Positions 7,939-15,980 of a DNA stretch of 16,991 nt are shown here, in pieces. The stretch's first letter is position 1, and each line of letters begins with the position of its first letter. Both the position numbers and the translations under genes were made by a program. Origin of the DNA: Flavipsychrobacter stenotrophus (GTDB lineage: Bacteria; Bacteroidota; Bacteroidia; Chitinophagales; Chitinophagaceae); contig CANCOG010000037.1 of assembly GCA_947379685.1 (NCBI GenBank), forward strand, positions 1 to 16,991, in the 5' to 3' direction. The notes beneath the pieces are model-generated. The model did no database searches. It was not told the DNA's origin and saw only the letters and a list, made by a program, of their open reading frames with translations.

Positions 7939-10900
7939 ATGAGAAACAAACAAAATAAAACTAACTTAAAATTGACACTTCTGCTGGTATCAGCAATATT
8001 CCTGAGCGTTGTTGCAAAGGCACAGACGATAAACTCTATTGCAGGGGCTAGTTCTGGATATGCAGATGGATATGGATCAGCTGCGAAGTTCTATAATCCC
8101 TCTGGAGTCGCTTTTGACAATTTAGGAAATATGTACTTTTCGGATCGCAACAATAATAGAATTCGGATGATGACCCCAAATGGCTATGTTTCAACCATAG
8201 CTGGGAACGGTACTGCCGGCTTTGGTGATGCATCTGGCTTAACTGCTAAGTTTGACCAACCAACTGACATTGCCTTTGATCCGAACGCAAACTGCCTGTA
8301 TGTTAGTGATTTAAATAACAATAAGATACGTAAAATTTCGTTGGGATCAAGTTCCTATGTAGTCACATCTGTAGTTTCAGTAAGTAAACCAAATGGACTT
8401 TGCTACTATTCCAGCTCCTCTTCCAGTGCGGGTTTCATTTATGTTGCTGAGAAAGGCAAATACAGGATAGTGAAGATCGATTTGAGCACAAGCACTCCGG
8501 GAATCGTTCCGGTTGCAGGTGGTGGAACTGCGGGAACCTCTTACGGTTACAGTGGTGATGGTGGAACTGCGGGAAGCTCTTCTCTTATGAAACAACCAAG
8601 CGCAGTTAAAACAGATGCAAGCGGCAATGTGTATTTCGCAGATCAATACTATAATGTAATTAGAAAGATATACAATTCTAGCGGTATTATCCAAACAATA
8701 GCGGGTTCGACGACTTCTGGATCTGGCGAGGTTGACGGTGCAGCCAATTCCGCAAAAATGGACGGACCAAATGGTATCGCTATTGACAATGCAACAGGAA
8801 ATTTATATATCTCCGACAATACTGGCTATCGAATAAGAAAGCTCACACCTGAGACCCTCGGTAGCGGCAGCGCCGGCACAACAATCACCACGTATGGAAC
8901 GATGTCTACAATTGCAGGAGCCGGAACGGGAGGTGATGGATCTAGCGCATCGTCCGCATCTATTAGCTCAACTCAGCACCTCGCGTTAGATAATCATGGT
9001 GATCTGATCATACCGGCTGGCAATTTGATTCGCAAAATCGATTTCGATCTAAACATAACAGGATCAAATAACATCTGTTACACTGGTGCAACTACGCTGT
9101 CAGTACCATCTACTGTAACCGGCTTAACAAACACTAGTGGTGCATTAATTGCATGGTCGAGCAGTAACACTTCCATAGCTACTATTGACCCTGCTTCTGG
9201 TGTAGTTTCAGGTGTATCAGCAGGAGCTGTAACCATCACGTACCAAACGTCTGACTATGGCACATTTGCAGTATTTCCAATGACAATTTCCGGAATGCCA
9301 ACGGTGCCTGCCATAAGTAGTATGGCCGGCTCAGTGTGTCCAAGCACTACCCTTGATTTCACTCTTTCTGGCGCACCTTCTGTACCTGGAATATGGAGTA
9401 TTTCTGCAGTCGCACCACCTTATACAGGCTCGGACCTTGCCGTTATTGACGAACATACCGGGCACTTTGTACCTACCGCGGGATATTCCGTTCCAGGCAC
9501 AGTAACGGTCGCCTATACTTCAACAAATGTATGCGGCTCAACCACTGTAACCAGAAACGTTAACATGCTTGTTTCAACTGGCACAATTACAGGTACAACC
9601 AGAGTCTGCGAGGGAAGTGCAGATGTAGCCCTTGGGGATCTAGCCGCTGGCACGTCAACGGGTTGGTCAAGTAGCAATACCGCTGTAGCAACAATTGACG
9701 CAACAACAGGCATAGTAACTCCACGCGCACCTGGGGATGCCACTATAACTTATACTGTTAATAATGTTTGTACTGCTGCTAGTGGCGTGAACACAATAAC
9801 TGTCACCTTCACCGTAGACCCACTTCCAAATGCAGGAGCTATAATGGGCCCTTGGGAAGTCTGCGAAGGGTCTACAATAACCGTTAACAACCCACTTGGT
9901 GACGAACTTGGTGTCTGGTCAACAACAGCAGACTATGCAATTATTACCAGCTCAGGAAATACGTTGACAGGCGGAATTTATGCCAATGTATATGGATTTG
10001 CCGTTGGCACAAATGATATAAGCTATACGGTAACAAACTCATATGGTTGTACAGCAGCAAACGGCTGGATAATATCGGTCCGTCCAAGACCCTATGCTGG
10101 CGCTTTGCCTGATATAAACGTATGCGTGGGAGCTGACGTGCACGTGGTCAACACGACCGGAGATGAAGATGGAATTTGGTCAATTACGTTTACCGGAACT
10201 ACTCCAGGTGCAGTACTTGGAGCAACAAGTTCCGTGGGACCAATTTACGCTAATGTCCATGGTGCGTCTACCGCTTCAACAACTGGCACAAACACTCTTA
10301 GCTACACAGTTACAAACGCATATGGATGTTCTGAATCGGTTTCCAAAGTAATTACAGTAAACCCACTGCCAGATCCCGGAACAATTACTGAAACATATGG
10401 TCGTTCTACAATTTGCGCACCGCACGGAATCTATTCGACACTAAATCTGAGTGACGCAGTAACTGGGGGAACTTGGAGCTCAAGCAATACAATGGTCGCT
10501 GCTGTCAGTACCAGCGGAGTAGTGAGCGGAACATCCTATTTAACACCGGGTACGGCAATAATATCTTATTCTGTAACCAACACTTGCGGAACTGGATATG
10601 CGATGTATAATATTACTGCTGAATCCAATCCTGACCCCGGAGCCATAACACCAGATGGAGGGTACACTTCAACAATTACAAGGACATCACCTACAAATAT
10701 TGACGTTCATTTAGCTTCTTCGAGCTTAGGAACATGGAATTACACTGTTATCTCGGGAACAGCGTCAATAAATCTTACTCTAACTACTGGGACAGGGCGA
10801 GAAGTATCCAAGGGATCTTCCACTGGATCAGGCGAATTTGACATTACTTATACATTATCAAATAGTTGCGCAACTACGGCAGCACACTTTACAATTACTG

Positions 10901-11187
10901 TTGCTGCAGGAAGAGGAGTCGTAAGTGAAACGGGAGGTATTGAAGAATCAACGTCATCGCTAAAAACCTACCCTAACCCAACAACCGGAGTTGTAACCCT
11001 TGAATTGCCTGAACAAAATGACAATACAGAACTAATGATTTTTGATGTTAGCGGCAAGGTAGTTGAAACAAAAACAACCAACGAAGCAAAAATCAGCTTT
11101 GATATGTCTGGTTATTCAAAAGGTGTTTATATGATCCAGGTTAAATCTGGCGATCATACTTACACTGAGAAAGTTGTTTTCCAATAA
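7939..11187 (+). CDS. Secreted NHL-propeller/Ig-repeat protein with T9SS sorting tail
   Basis: This is a large surface or secreted protein of 1082 residues, with no enzyme motif; adhesion or binding is a reasonable guess only. The start is taken as the ATG at 7939 because it opens a signal peptide (positive KQNKTNLK, hydrophobic LTLLLVSAIFLSVV, cleavage after AKA). The ATG 54 bases upstream would bury that peptide. Residues about 28-370 form an NHL-type propeller with blades such as PSGVAFDNLGNMYFSDRNNN and PNGIAIDNATGNLYISDN. Seven Ig-like modules of about 85-97 residues begin near 376, 465, 554, 639, 726, 823 and 909. Several resemble BIG2 (WSSSNTSIATID; WSSSNTAVATID), most carry a cysteine pair, and some are joined by linkers such as PLPNAGAI and PLPDPGTI. 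Residues 1009-1082 are a Por-secretion tail (YPNPTTGVV ... GVYMIQV ... EKVVFQ), which directs outer-membrane export by T9SS. It stands alone, facing the M23 gene across a terminator. Confidence 0.92.
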   Translation: MRNKQNKTNLKLTLLLVSAIFLSVVAKAQTINSIAGASSGYADGYGSAAKFYNPSGVAFDNLGNMYFSDRNNNRIRMMTPNGYVSTIAGNGTAGFGDASGLTAKFDQPTDIAFDPNANCLYVSDLNNNKIRKISLGSSSYVVTSVVSVSKPNGLCYYSSSSSSAGFIYVAEKGKYRIVKIDLSTSTPGIVPVAGGGTAGTSYGYSGDGGTAGSSSLMKQPSAVKTDASGNVYFADQYYNVIRKIYNSSGIIQTIAGSTTSGSGEVDGAANSAKMDGPNGIAIDNATGNLYISDNTGYRIRKLTPETLGSGSAGTTITTYGTMSTIAGAGTGGDGSSASSASISSTQHLALDNHGDLIIPAGNLIRKIDFDLNITGSNNICYTGATTLSVPSTVTGLTNTSGALIAWSSSNTSIATIDPASGVVSGVSAGAVTITYQTSDYGTFAVFPMTISGMPTVPAISSMAGSVCPSTTLDFTLSGAPSVPGIWSISAVAPPYTGSDLAVIDEHTGHFVPTAGYSVPGTVTVAYTSTNVCGSTTVTRNVNMLVSTGTITGTTRVCEGSADVALGDLAAGTSTGWSSSNTAVATIDATTGIVTPRAPGDATITYTVNNVCTAASGVNTITVTFTVDPLPNAGAIMGPWEVCEGSTITVNNPLGDELGVWSTTADYAIITSSGNTLTGGIYANVYGFAVGTNDISYTVTNSYGCTAANGWIISVRPRPYAGALPDINVCVGADVHVVNTTGDEDGIWSITFTGTTPGAVLGATSSVGPIYANVHGASTASTTGTNTLSYTVTNAYGCSESVSKVITVNPLPDPGTITETYGRSTICAPHGIYSTLNLSDAVTGGTWSSSNTMVAAVSTSGVVSGTSYLTPGTAIISYSVTNTCGTGYAMYNITAESNPDPGAITPDGGYTSTITRTSPTNIDVHLASSSLGTWNYTVISGTASINLTLTTGTGREVSKGSSTGSGEFDITYTLSNSCATTAAHFTITVAAGRGVVSETGGIEESTSSLKTYPNPTTGVVTLELPEQNDNTELMIFDVSGKVVETKTTNEAKISFDMSGYSKGVYMIQVKSGDHTYTEKVVFQ

Positions 11188-11241
11188 TCACATACCCAAT
11201 ATACCCAAGCCCCGGTTTTCTTCTGATCAATAAAAACCCAA

Positions 11242-11264
11242 AAAAGAAAAGTTTTGTTTCTTTT
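11242..11264 (+). terminator. A/T-only hairpin after the secreted-protein gene
   Basis: AAAAGAAA (11242-11249) pairs with TTTCTTTT (11257-11264) around a 7-nt loop, about 55 bases after the stop codon. The stem is weak because it is nearly all A-T. It may assist the stronger hairpin just downstream. Confidence 0.35.
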
Positions 11265-11271
11265 AAAAATT

Positions 11272-11304
11272 GGCTGCCCTGTTTAGGGTGGCCATTTTTA
11301 TTTT
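11272..11304. terminator. Bidirectional intrinsic terminator between convergent genes
   Basis: GGCTGCCCT and AGGGTGGCC form a stem (GGC/GCC and CCCT/AGGG, with a two-base internal mismatch) around a GTTT loop. On the plus strand it is followed by ATTTTTATTTT, ending transcription of the secreted-protein gene. On the minus strand it is followed by AATTTTTAAAAG, ending transcription of the M23 gene. The M23 stop codon (11298-11300) lies within the T-rich tail itself. Confidence 0.75.
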
Positions 11305-12203
11305 CCGGCCGCGATTTCTTCAAACAGCAAGTAGCTCTTGCCATTGAATTGGATTTGCAGCTGAGGTTGCTTGTACCAAGGTTCTTTGCTGTTTGTTTTC
11401 GCGTGGGCTTGGATGTGCAGGTGGGGTTCGAGGCTCATGCCGGAGTTGCCGGCAAGGCCGAGTGGCTGGCCCGTTTTTACCGGTTCGCCCTGATGTACAA
11501 ATACACAACCCATTTTCAGGTGCCCAAGGAAAATATAGGCACTTTCTGTTTCTATAATTACCTGATTGAGATTGGTGGGGCCGCGCTTGCGCGCGGGTGG
11601 AATATTGTCCGGATTACCGGACTCTGTTTTTAAAATGACGCCGTCACATGGGCTGAATATGGTATCTGCGAATATAGCATAGTCTTCCAGTCGCTTAGAA
11701 AAAATGCGAGTTGCCCTGTTTCCCGCTTTGTTCAGTTTTATAATATCCATTGCAAAAAGAGTCTTCCTGCCAAAATAATGGAATACGTTTGTCGGCAGGC
11801 CACTCCCACCCTGAAATACAAAGTAGGTTCCTGACTTGAATGGGAGGGCAAGCTTAATGACTCCGTAGGGTTTACCAGCGGTGCCTGTGAAATACAACGG
11901 ACAAAGGATAATAAATACACAAGAAAAAAGCACGGACACCAGCCTACCCTTGCCTGAGGTCCGAACTTGAGTTTCGGCTTTTCTTACCAATGCCAGGGCG
12001 AGCGCAACGACAAAAATTAGTCCGAAAACATATTTCGCGTACACGGAAGCAAATACCCAAACACCGTACAGGTAGATAAATGCGGCGATAGAAACAGAAA
12101 GAACCACAAGTTGCCAGTTATGCCGGCCACTGCGCCGCGTGAGCCATAAGCTTGCGAATGCCACAATAAGTGTAAATACGAGCAGGCAATAAACAATCAG
12201 CAT
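11298..12203 (-). CDS. Membrane-anchored M23-family peptidase-like protein
   Basis: This protein of 301 residues has a multi-span N-terminus and a LytM/M23 zinc-peptidase domain, which in this family cuts peptidoglycan cross-bridges. Membrane helices lie at about 1-20, 30-52, 57-74 and 87-105. The catalytic part has DGVIL (187-191), GHLKMG with H228, NQVIIE, GEPVKTGQPLGLAGNSG and the terminal HLHIQ with H261 and H263. D153 (FAMDI) fits the zinc aspartate. The canonical histidine four residues before that aspartate is leucine here; H142 in VFHYFG is the only nearby candidate, as I believe occurs in some membrane M23 proteins. So activity is likely but not assured. With four helices, the domain should lie on the same side as the N-terminus, presumably the periplasm. 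It begins 37 nt after the Kir channel gene on the same strand, so they may share a transcript. No Shine-Dalgarno sequence is evident. Confidence 0.85.
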   Translation of the reverse strand: MLIVYCLLVFTLIVAFASLWLTRRSGRHNWQLVVLSVSIAAFIYLYGVWVFASVYAKYVFGLIFVVALALALVRKAETQVRTSGKGRLVSVLFSCVFIILCPLYFTGTAGKPYGVIKLALPFKSGTYFVFQGGSGLPTNVFHYFGRKTLFAMDIIKLNKAGNRATRIFSKRLEDYAIFADTIFSPCDGVILKTESGNPDNIPPARKRGPTNLNQVIIETESAYIFLGHLKMGCVFVHQGEPVKTGQPLGLAGNSGMSLEPHLHIQAHAKTNSKEPWYKQPQLQIQFNGKSYLLFEEIAAGK

Positions 12204-12240
12204 AAGAAGAAATTTACATAGTCTCAGTCATTTTCGGGCA

Positions 12241-13188
12241 CTAGTTCTCTAAATTCTTGATCTCATTAAGCTTGTGCATCTCCAATATAGTAGTTTGGCC
12301 GTCATCGCTTTCGCGGTACATGGGGACAAATTTCGAGTTGAATTTCACTTCGTGATAGGCGTATGAGGTGCGTTGCAATACGGGGCTTGAGAAAACATCG
12401 TCGAAGCCCGTAATGAGTATATATGCTTCGAAGTCGCTGTTGGAGATATCCTCGTAAGTGTAACCTAGTAACGGACTATTTTCGTCGATGGGGTGTACTA
12501 CGGTCCAGTTCATGGAGAGGCTATCTACCTTACTGCGTTCTAGTTGGAGTTCGTAGTATTTGTAGGTACTGTGGCCATTCTCCTCCACTTTCAAGCCTAT
12601 ATTTACTTTGATCTCTACATTGGTCAATATGTGATTGTCCTTGTAGGTTGCAAAACGAAACATGAGTGCGGTTTTATCGTGGTAGGGAGCAACGACTGCA
12701 TTGTGGCTGAAAACCAGGTAGGACTTTGGCCGGGCGAAACGTCCGTATATGAGGCCGGTGGCTATCGCGAACGAAAGAAAACCAGTCAATGCTTCCATGG
12801 ATGCGATAATGTTGGTTGCATCGCCAACAGGGTTTACACGTCCATAACCGACAGTAGTAAAGGTTTGCGTGCTAAAGTAAAATACCTCCCGGTATTTCCC
12901 CCATTCTGTAGTTGCAAGTAGCCCCCCGAAACCTGTAATACCGATACACAGGTAAGCAGCCGTAAACAGTAGATTAATGCCAAAGAAAACTGAAATCAGT
13001 AACAGAATAAATTTCCAGCCGGGCAGGTTAAGCATCTTTTGGTATATGCTTACTCTCCTAACAAGGGAGACACCCTCCCGGCGCAAGTTAAAAGTTCCAT
13101 CCTTGTTAATAAACCGCCCGCCATAGGCGTTAGGATTGTTGCCAAAACCTGTGTCGTTGTTGGTTTTCAGAAAGGGGTTGATTCTCAT
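12241..13188 (-). CDS. Inward-rectifier (KirBac-type) potassium channel
   Basis: This is an inner-membrane potassium channel subunit of 315 residues, expected to work as a tetramer. The N-terminal stretch (DTGFGNNPNAYGGRFINKDGT, split here as DTGFG, GGRF, NKDG) is the Kir slide-region signature. TM1 spans about 58-80, the pore helix and filter are FSTQTFTTVGYG (T111-G116), and TM2 spans about 125-150, ending in FARPK. Residues about 155-315 form the cytoplasmic Ig-like gating domain, with FSHNAVVAPYHDK and a RTSYAYHEVKFN strand near the C-terminus. The length is normal for bacterial Kir channels. By eye alignment the site of the Kir2.1 rectification aspartate (D172) is F140, so strong polyamine-dependent rectification is not expected. 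It sits upstream of the M23 gene and 187 bp after the aminotransferase gene, all on the same strand. Confidence 0.95.
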   Translation of the reverse strand: MRINPFLKTNNDTGFGNNPNAYGGRFINKDGTFNLRREGVSLVRRVSIYQKMLNLPGWKFILLLISVFFGINLLFTAAYLCIGITGFGGLLATTEWGKYREVFYFSTQTFTTVGYGRVNPVGDATNIIASMEALTGFLSFAIATGLIYGRFARPKSYLVFSHNAVVAPYHDKTALMFRFATYKDNHILTNVEIKVNIGLKVEENGHSTYKYYELQLERSKVDSLSMNWTVVHPIDENSPLLGYTYEDISNSDFEAYILITGFDDVFSSPVLQRTSYAYHEVKFNSKFVPMYRESDDGQTTILEMHKLNEIKNLEN

Positions 13189-13242
13189 TCGTTCGCGTTT
13201 TTACTACGAGTTCAGTGGGTAATGGATGTAATGACTACTTAC

Positions 13243-13282
13243 CACAAAGAACACGAAGATATTCACAAAGGGCACTCCAAAG
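13243..13282 (+). repeat. Degenerate CACAAAGAA-type intergenic repeat
   Basis: CACAAAGAA is followed directly by CACGAAGAT; after three bases come CACAAAGGG and CACTCCAAAG. The units have a nine-base period and resemble the CGCAAAGA octamers at 7252-7275. It lies in the 187-bp gap upstream of the Kir channel gene. It is not a CRISPR: units are too short and there are no spacers of even size. Confidence 0.45.
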
Positions 13283-13375
13283 TGACTATCGGGATCGATG
13301 CAGACAAACTAAGAGCACAAAGTACAGTTAACTCAGGTACACCTAACCGCGTAGTTTACAACATTAAACCTGCCA

Positions 13376-14638
13376 TTACGCCTTTAATTCAGTGAGTGCT
13401 TTTACCAATACATCGAGTTCTGCAGTTGTGGTGTATACATTTGGGGTTATGCGGCAACCATGAACGCCGGCACTATCAATTGCTACAGTGTATATTTTGT
13501 ATTTTTTCAATAGCCTTACTGCAAGTTCAGCGGGCGCCATCCCCTTTATACCTACATTGGCAATTCCGCAGGAACGTGATTTGTCAGAAGGTGTATTAAG
13601 CACAACATTTGGTAGGTTTCTTACTTTATCGGTCCAATAATTTTGCAGGTAACGCAGGCGTGCTTCCTTTCTTTCGGCGCCAATTTTCTCGTAGAAATCA
13701 ATAGAATAAGCTATTGCCAAATCGGTAGCCACCGGGTGGGTACCGGTATGGTTGAGCCTTAAAATATCATCTTCCTTCTTGCCGTCTTCGCCAAACAAGG
13801 GCCATATTTTCCCAACATTCTCCTTCTTTACATAAAGCATACCGGCACCCAGTGGCACACTCAGCCATTTGTGCAGGCTACAGCCATAGTAGTCGCAGTT
13901 GAGATCAGGTATCTTAAACTCGATGTGCGCGAATGCATGGGCACCATCTACCATTACGGGAACGCCCTTGCTGTGTGCCATATCGCAAATCTTTTTTATA
14001 GGCAAAATATGACCGGTTATATTGATCATATGACACACCATGAGTAGCTTCGTTTTGGGGGTTATGGCATTAGCATACAGTTGCACAATTTCATCATCGC
14101 TTTTGGGGTACATGGGAACGGAAACGATTTTATTTACCATGCCATATCGTTTGGCTACCAGACGGAACATATCAAGCATAGCGCCATAGTCTTGTTCTGC
14201 CATTACGGCTTCATCACCCTCCTGCCAATGTAAACCGCTGATGATCATATCCAGAGATTCGGTAGTATTTCGGGTAATGATAAGCTCGTCATCTTTACAC
14301 CCTGCTACCCTGGCCAGCTTTTGTGCAGCGGCTTTCTTGTTGTCAAACTGCACGGTTCGCATATAGTATGCGCCATGCATATTTACTTCACGTATCTTTT
14401 CAATATAATGATCGAGTATTTCCTGCGGTAATATGCAATAATATCCGTTCTCCAGATTGATATAATCAGATTTCAATTTGTACCCCTGCCTGATGGTTTC
14501 CCAAAAATCTTCATTTTTAGCAACTGCTTCGGGTGACATATCGGCAACCGAGTCTACCAATTTACCCAATGCCGAAAACCCGGCAAGACCTGCCAACCCA
14601 AGCATTGAAGAATATTTAAGAAAAGAACGCTTATCCAT
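13376..14638 (-). CDS. PLP-dependent class V aminotransferase-fold enzyme with Tat-like leader
   Basis: This is a fold-type I PLP enzyme of 420 residues, in the class V group that includes cysteine desulfurases and isopenicillin-N epimerase-like proteins; the substrate is unknown. The cofactor site is complete: TRNTTESLD (122-130) for phosphate binding, D231 and H234 in VDGAHAFAHIE, and the Schiff-base lysine K257 in CSLHKWLSVPLGAG. A C-terminal CRITPNVYTT segment (R396) matches the family's carboxylate-binding arginine region. The N-terminus (DKRSFLKYS, then LGLAGLAGFSALG) resembles a Tat signal, but has KR where the usual motif has RR, so export is possible rather than proven. The gene lies 83 nt downstream of the acyltransferase on the same strand. 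A near-match to the -7 box (TAATTTAG, complement at 14660-14667) about 20 bases before the start suggests it could have its own promoter. 'Isopenicillin N epimerase' would be an over-specific name. Confidence 0.9.
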   Translation of the reverse strand: MDKRSFLKYSSMLGLAGLAGFSALGKLVDSVADMSPEAVAKNEDFWETIRQGYKLKSDYINLENGYYCILPQEILDHYIEKIREVNMHGAYYMRTVQFDNKKAAAQKLARVAGCKDDELIITRNTTESLDMIISGLHWQEGDEAVMAEQDYGAMLDMFRLVAKRYGMVNKIVSVPMYPKSDDEIVQLYANAITPKTKLLMVCHMINITGHILPIKKICDMAHSKGVPVMVDGAHAFAHIEFKIPDLNCDYYGCSLHKWLSVPLGAGMLYVKKENVGKIWPLFGEDGKKEDDILRLNHTGTHPVATDLAIAYSIDFYEKIGAERKEARLRYLQNYWTDKVRNLPNVVLNTPSDKSRSCGIANVGIKGMAPAELAVRLLKKYKIYTVAIDSAGVHGCRITPNVYTTTAELDVLVKALTELKA

Positions 14639-14721
14639 TTCGTGATTTTATTAACACCACTAAATTATATAACCCTAATTTAAAAACGGCAATTAAAATT
14701 CTGGGGGATCACTTTCATTAT

Positions 14722-15861
14722 TTACCGTTTGAGAATTTTCTCTCTCAACCTGAGAAAAGGCTTCTCTATGGCTACGTGTAAAAGTGAACCACCCAAAAGT
14801 GCAATCATGATACAACAAATAAGCACTACAAGGCTATCTGGCTGGAAGCCGCAAAAATAGAGCAACTCCCTTACCAGACTGTTGAGTTGTTTATGTGTAA
14901 GGTAGATGCAGTAGGCCGCTGTTGCCAGTGATCGCGCGCCCCACACCTTAGACCGGGATAAAACACAATTTTGGCTGAGGGCGGCCATAACGATCAGCCC
15001 AAATGAAAGTGCCACCAATGGGAAGCCGAATACGGATGCCCGAAAGCTTATGAGAGGAGCGCAAATAAAATAGAAAGCAGTCAGCAATGCAAGTCCGGCC
15101 CCGAGCAGCCAATTTCCGAACTTCGAGATCTGCTGCCACAATTCCGGTTTGAAATGATATACACCCGCAATGGATACGCCAGCCAGAAGCCCATCGAGCC
15201 TGTTATAGGTTGGGTAGTATACCTTTTCAAAATACTGTGGTGTAGCGTCGTGCCACACAGGTCCATCAACAAAGGGAGCTATAAAATGATCATAACAATT
15301 ATAGCGGCTGAGTAGCCCGGCTACAAACAGAACGAGGACAACAGAGAGGCCAATATACCTCGACTGGACAGACAGAATTACAGTTAATATTAGCGGAAGC
15401 AAGAGGTAAAATTGCTCTTCGATGCACAGCGACCACGCGTGGCTAAATGCGCCATGCACCATGTAATTAAGCCCAAAGTTCTGGGTAAATGTAAGATACC
15501 TCCATAGGGGCGCCAAACCTTCCCTTTCTGCAAACCAGGGAAAAATAAAATACATGACCAGAACAAAAAGATATGCAGGCATGATCCGGAAAAAGCGTCG
15601 CAGGTAAAAGGATTTGAAGTCAATCTTTTGCCCCCTAACCATACTTTGCATGAGCTGGCCACCAATAAGAAAGCCACTAAGCACAAAAAAAAGATCGACA
15701 CCAATCCAGCCAAAGCGCCCCATAGCATCAACCCACTTCCCGCACCCGGTTTGCCGGTAATGCCAGAAAAAAACCAGCGTTATAGCGAGCGACCGCAACA
15801 GATCGAGGCCCGGCATTCTCCTGCTCAATTCCTTGCGACCTGCCCCTTCCACCAATGACAT
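14722..15861 (-). CDS. Membrane acyltransferase of the acyltransferase-3 (OafA-like) family
   Basis: This integral membrane acyltransferase has 379 residues and about ten hydrophobic helices. Members of this family O-acylate cell-surface sugars such as lipopolysaccharide, peptidoglycan or exopolysaccharide. The family landmarks are in order: PGLDLLRSLAI with R23; the catalytic-type histidine H34 in VFFWHY; GWIGVDLFFVLSGFLIG (51-67); YLRRFFRIMPAY (86-97); HAWSLCIEEQFYLLLP (141-156); and a late LTHKQLNSLV helix. No C-terminal SGNH domain is present, so this is the short form. The start at 15861 gives a 15-residue polar tail before MPGLDLLRS; the methionine at codon 16 is a possible alternative start. 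It is divergent from the TamB-like gene across 119 bp. The acceptor molecule cannot be told; no glycosyltransferases lie nearby. Confidence 0.93.
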   Translation of the reverse strand: MSLVEGAGRKELSRRMPGLDLLRSLAITLVFFWHYRQTGCGKWVDAMGRFGWIGVDLFFVLSGFLIGGQLMQSMVRGQKIDFKSFYLRRFFRIMPAYLFVLVMYFIFPWFAEREGLAPLWRYLTFTQNFGLNYMVHGAFSHAWSLCIEEQFYLLLPLILTVILSVQSRYIGLSVVLVLFVAGLLSRYNCYDHFIAPFVDGPVWHDATPQYFEKVYYPTYNRLDGLLAGVSIAGVYHFKPELWQQISKFGNWLLGAGLALLTAFYFICAPLISFRASVFGFPLVALSFGLIVMAALSQNCVLSRSKVWGARSLATAAYCIYLTHKQLNSLVRELLYFCGFQPDSLVVLICCIMIALLGGSLLHVAIEKPFLRLREKILKR

Positions 15862-15949
15862 TGTGTGATATTGAGATTATGCAGATAAAGGTAATTCAAA
15901 CGAGATGAAAAACATTGACAGCAAAGGCAATCCAATGTTCACAAAATTG

Positions 15950-15966
15950 TTGGCACGGTTTTTATA
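15950..15966 (+). promoter_or_regulatory. Possible sigma-54-like promoter, -12 element degenerate
   Basis: TTGGCACG at 15950-15957 is an exact sigma-54 -24 element, followed four bases later by TTATA where TTGCA is expected. The essential GC of the -12 element is missing. If used, transcription would start only a few bases before the TamB-like ATG at 15981. No sigma-54 activator gene is in the window. Confidence 0.25.
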
Positions 15967-15980
15967 AATATTGAAATAAT

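Noticed and set aside
11349..11633. Plus-strand ORF of 94 codons
   Set aside because: Antisense to the M23 domain, with no features of its own.
12544..12921. Plus-strand ORF of 125 codons
   Set aside because: Antisense to the potassium channel gene, whose pore signature is unmistakable.
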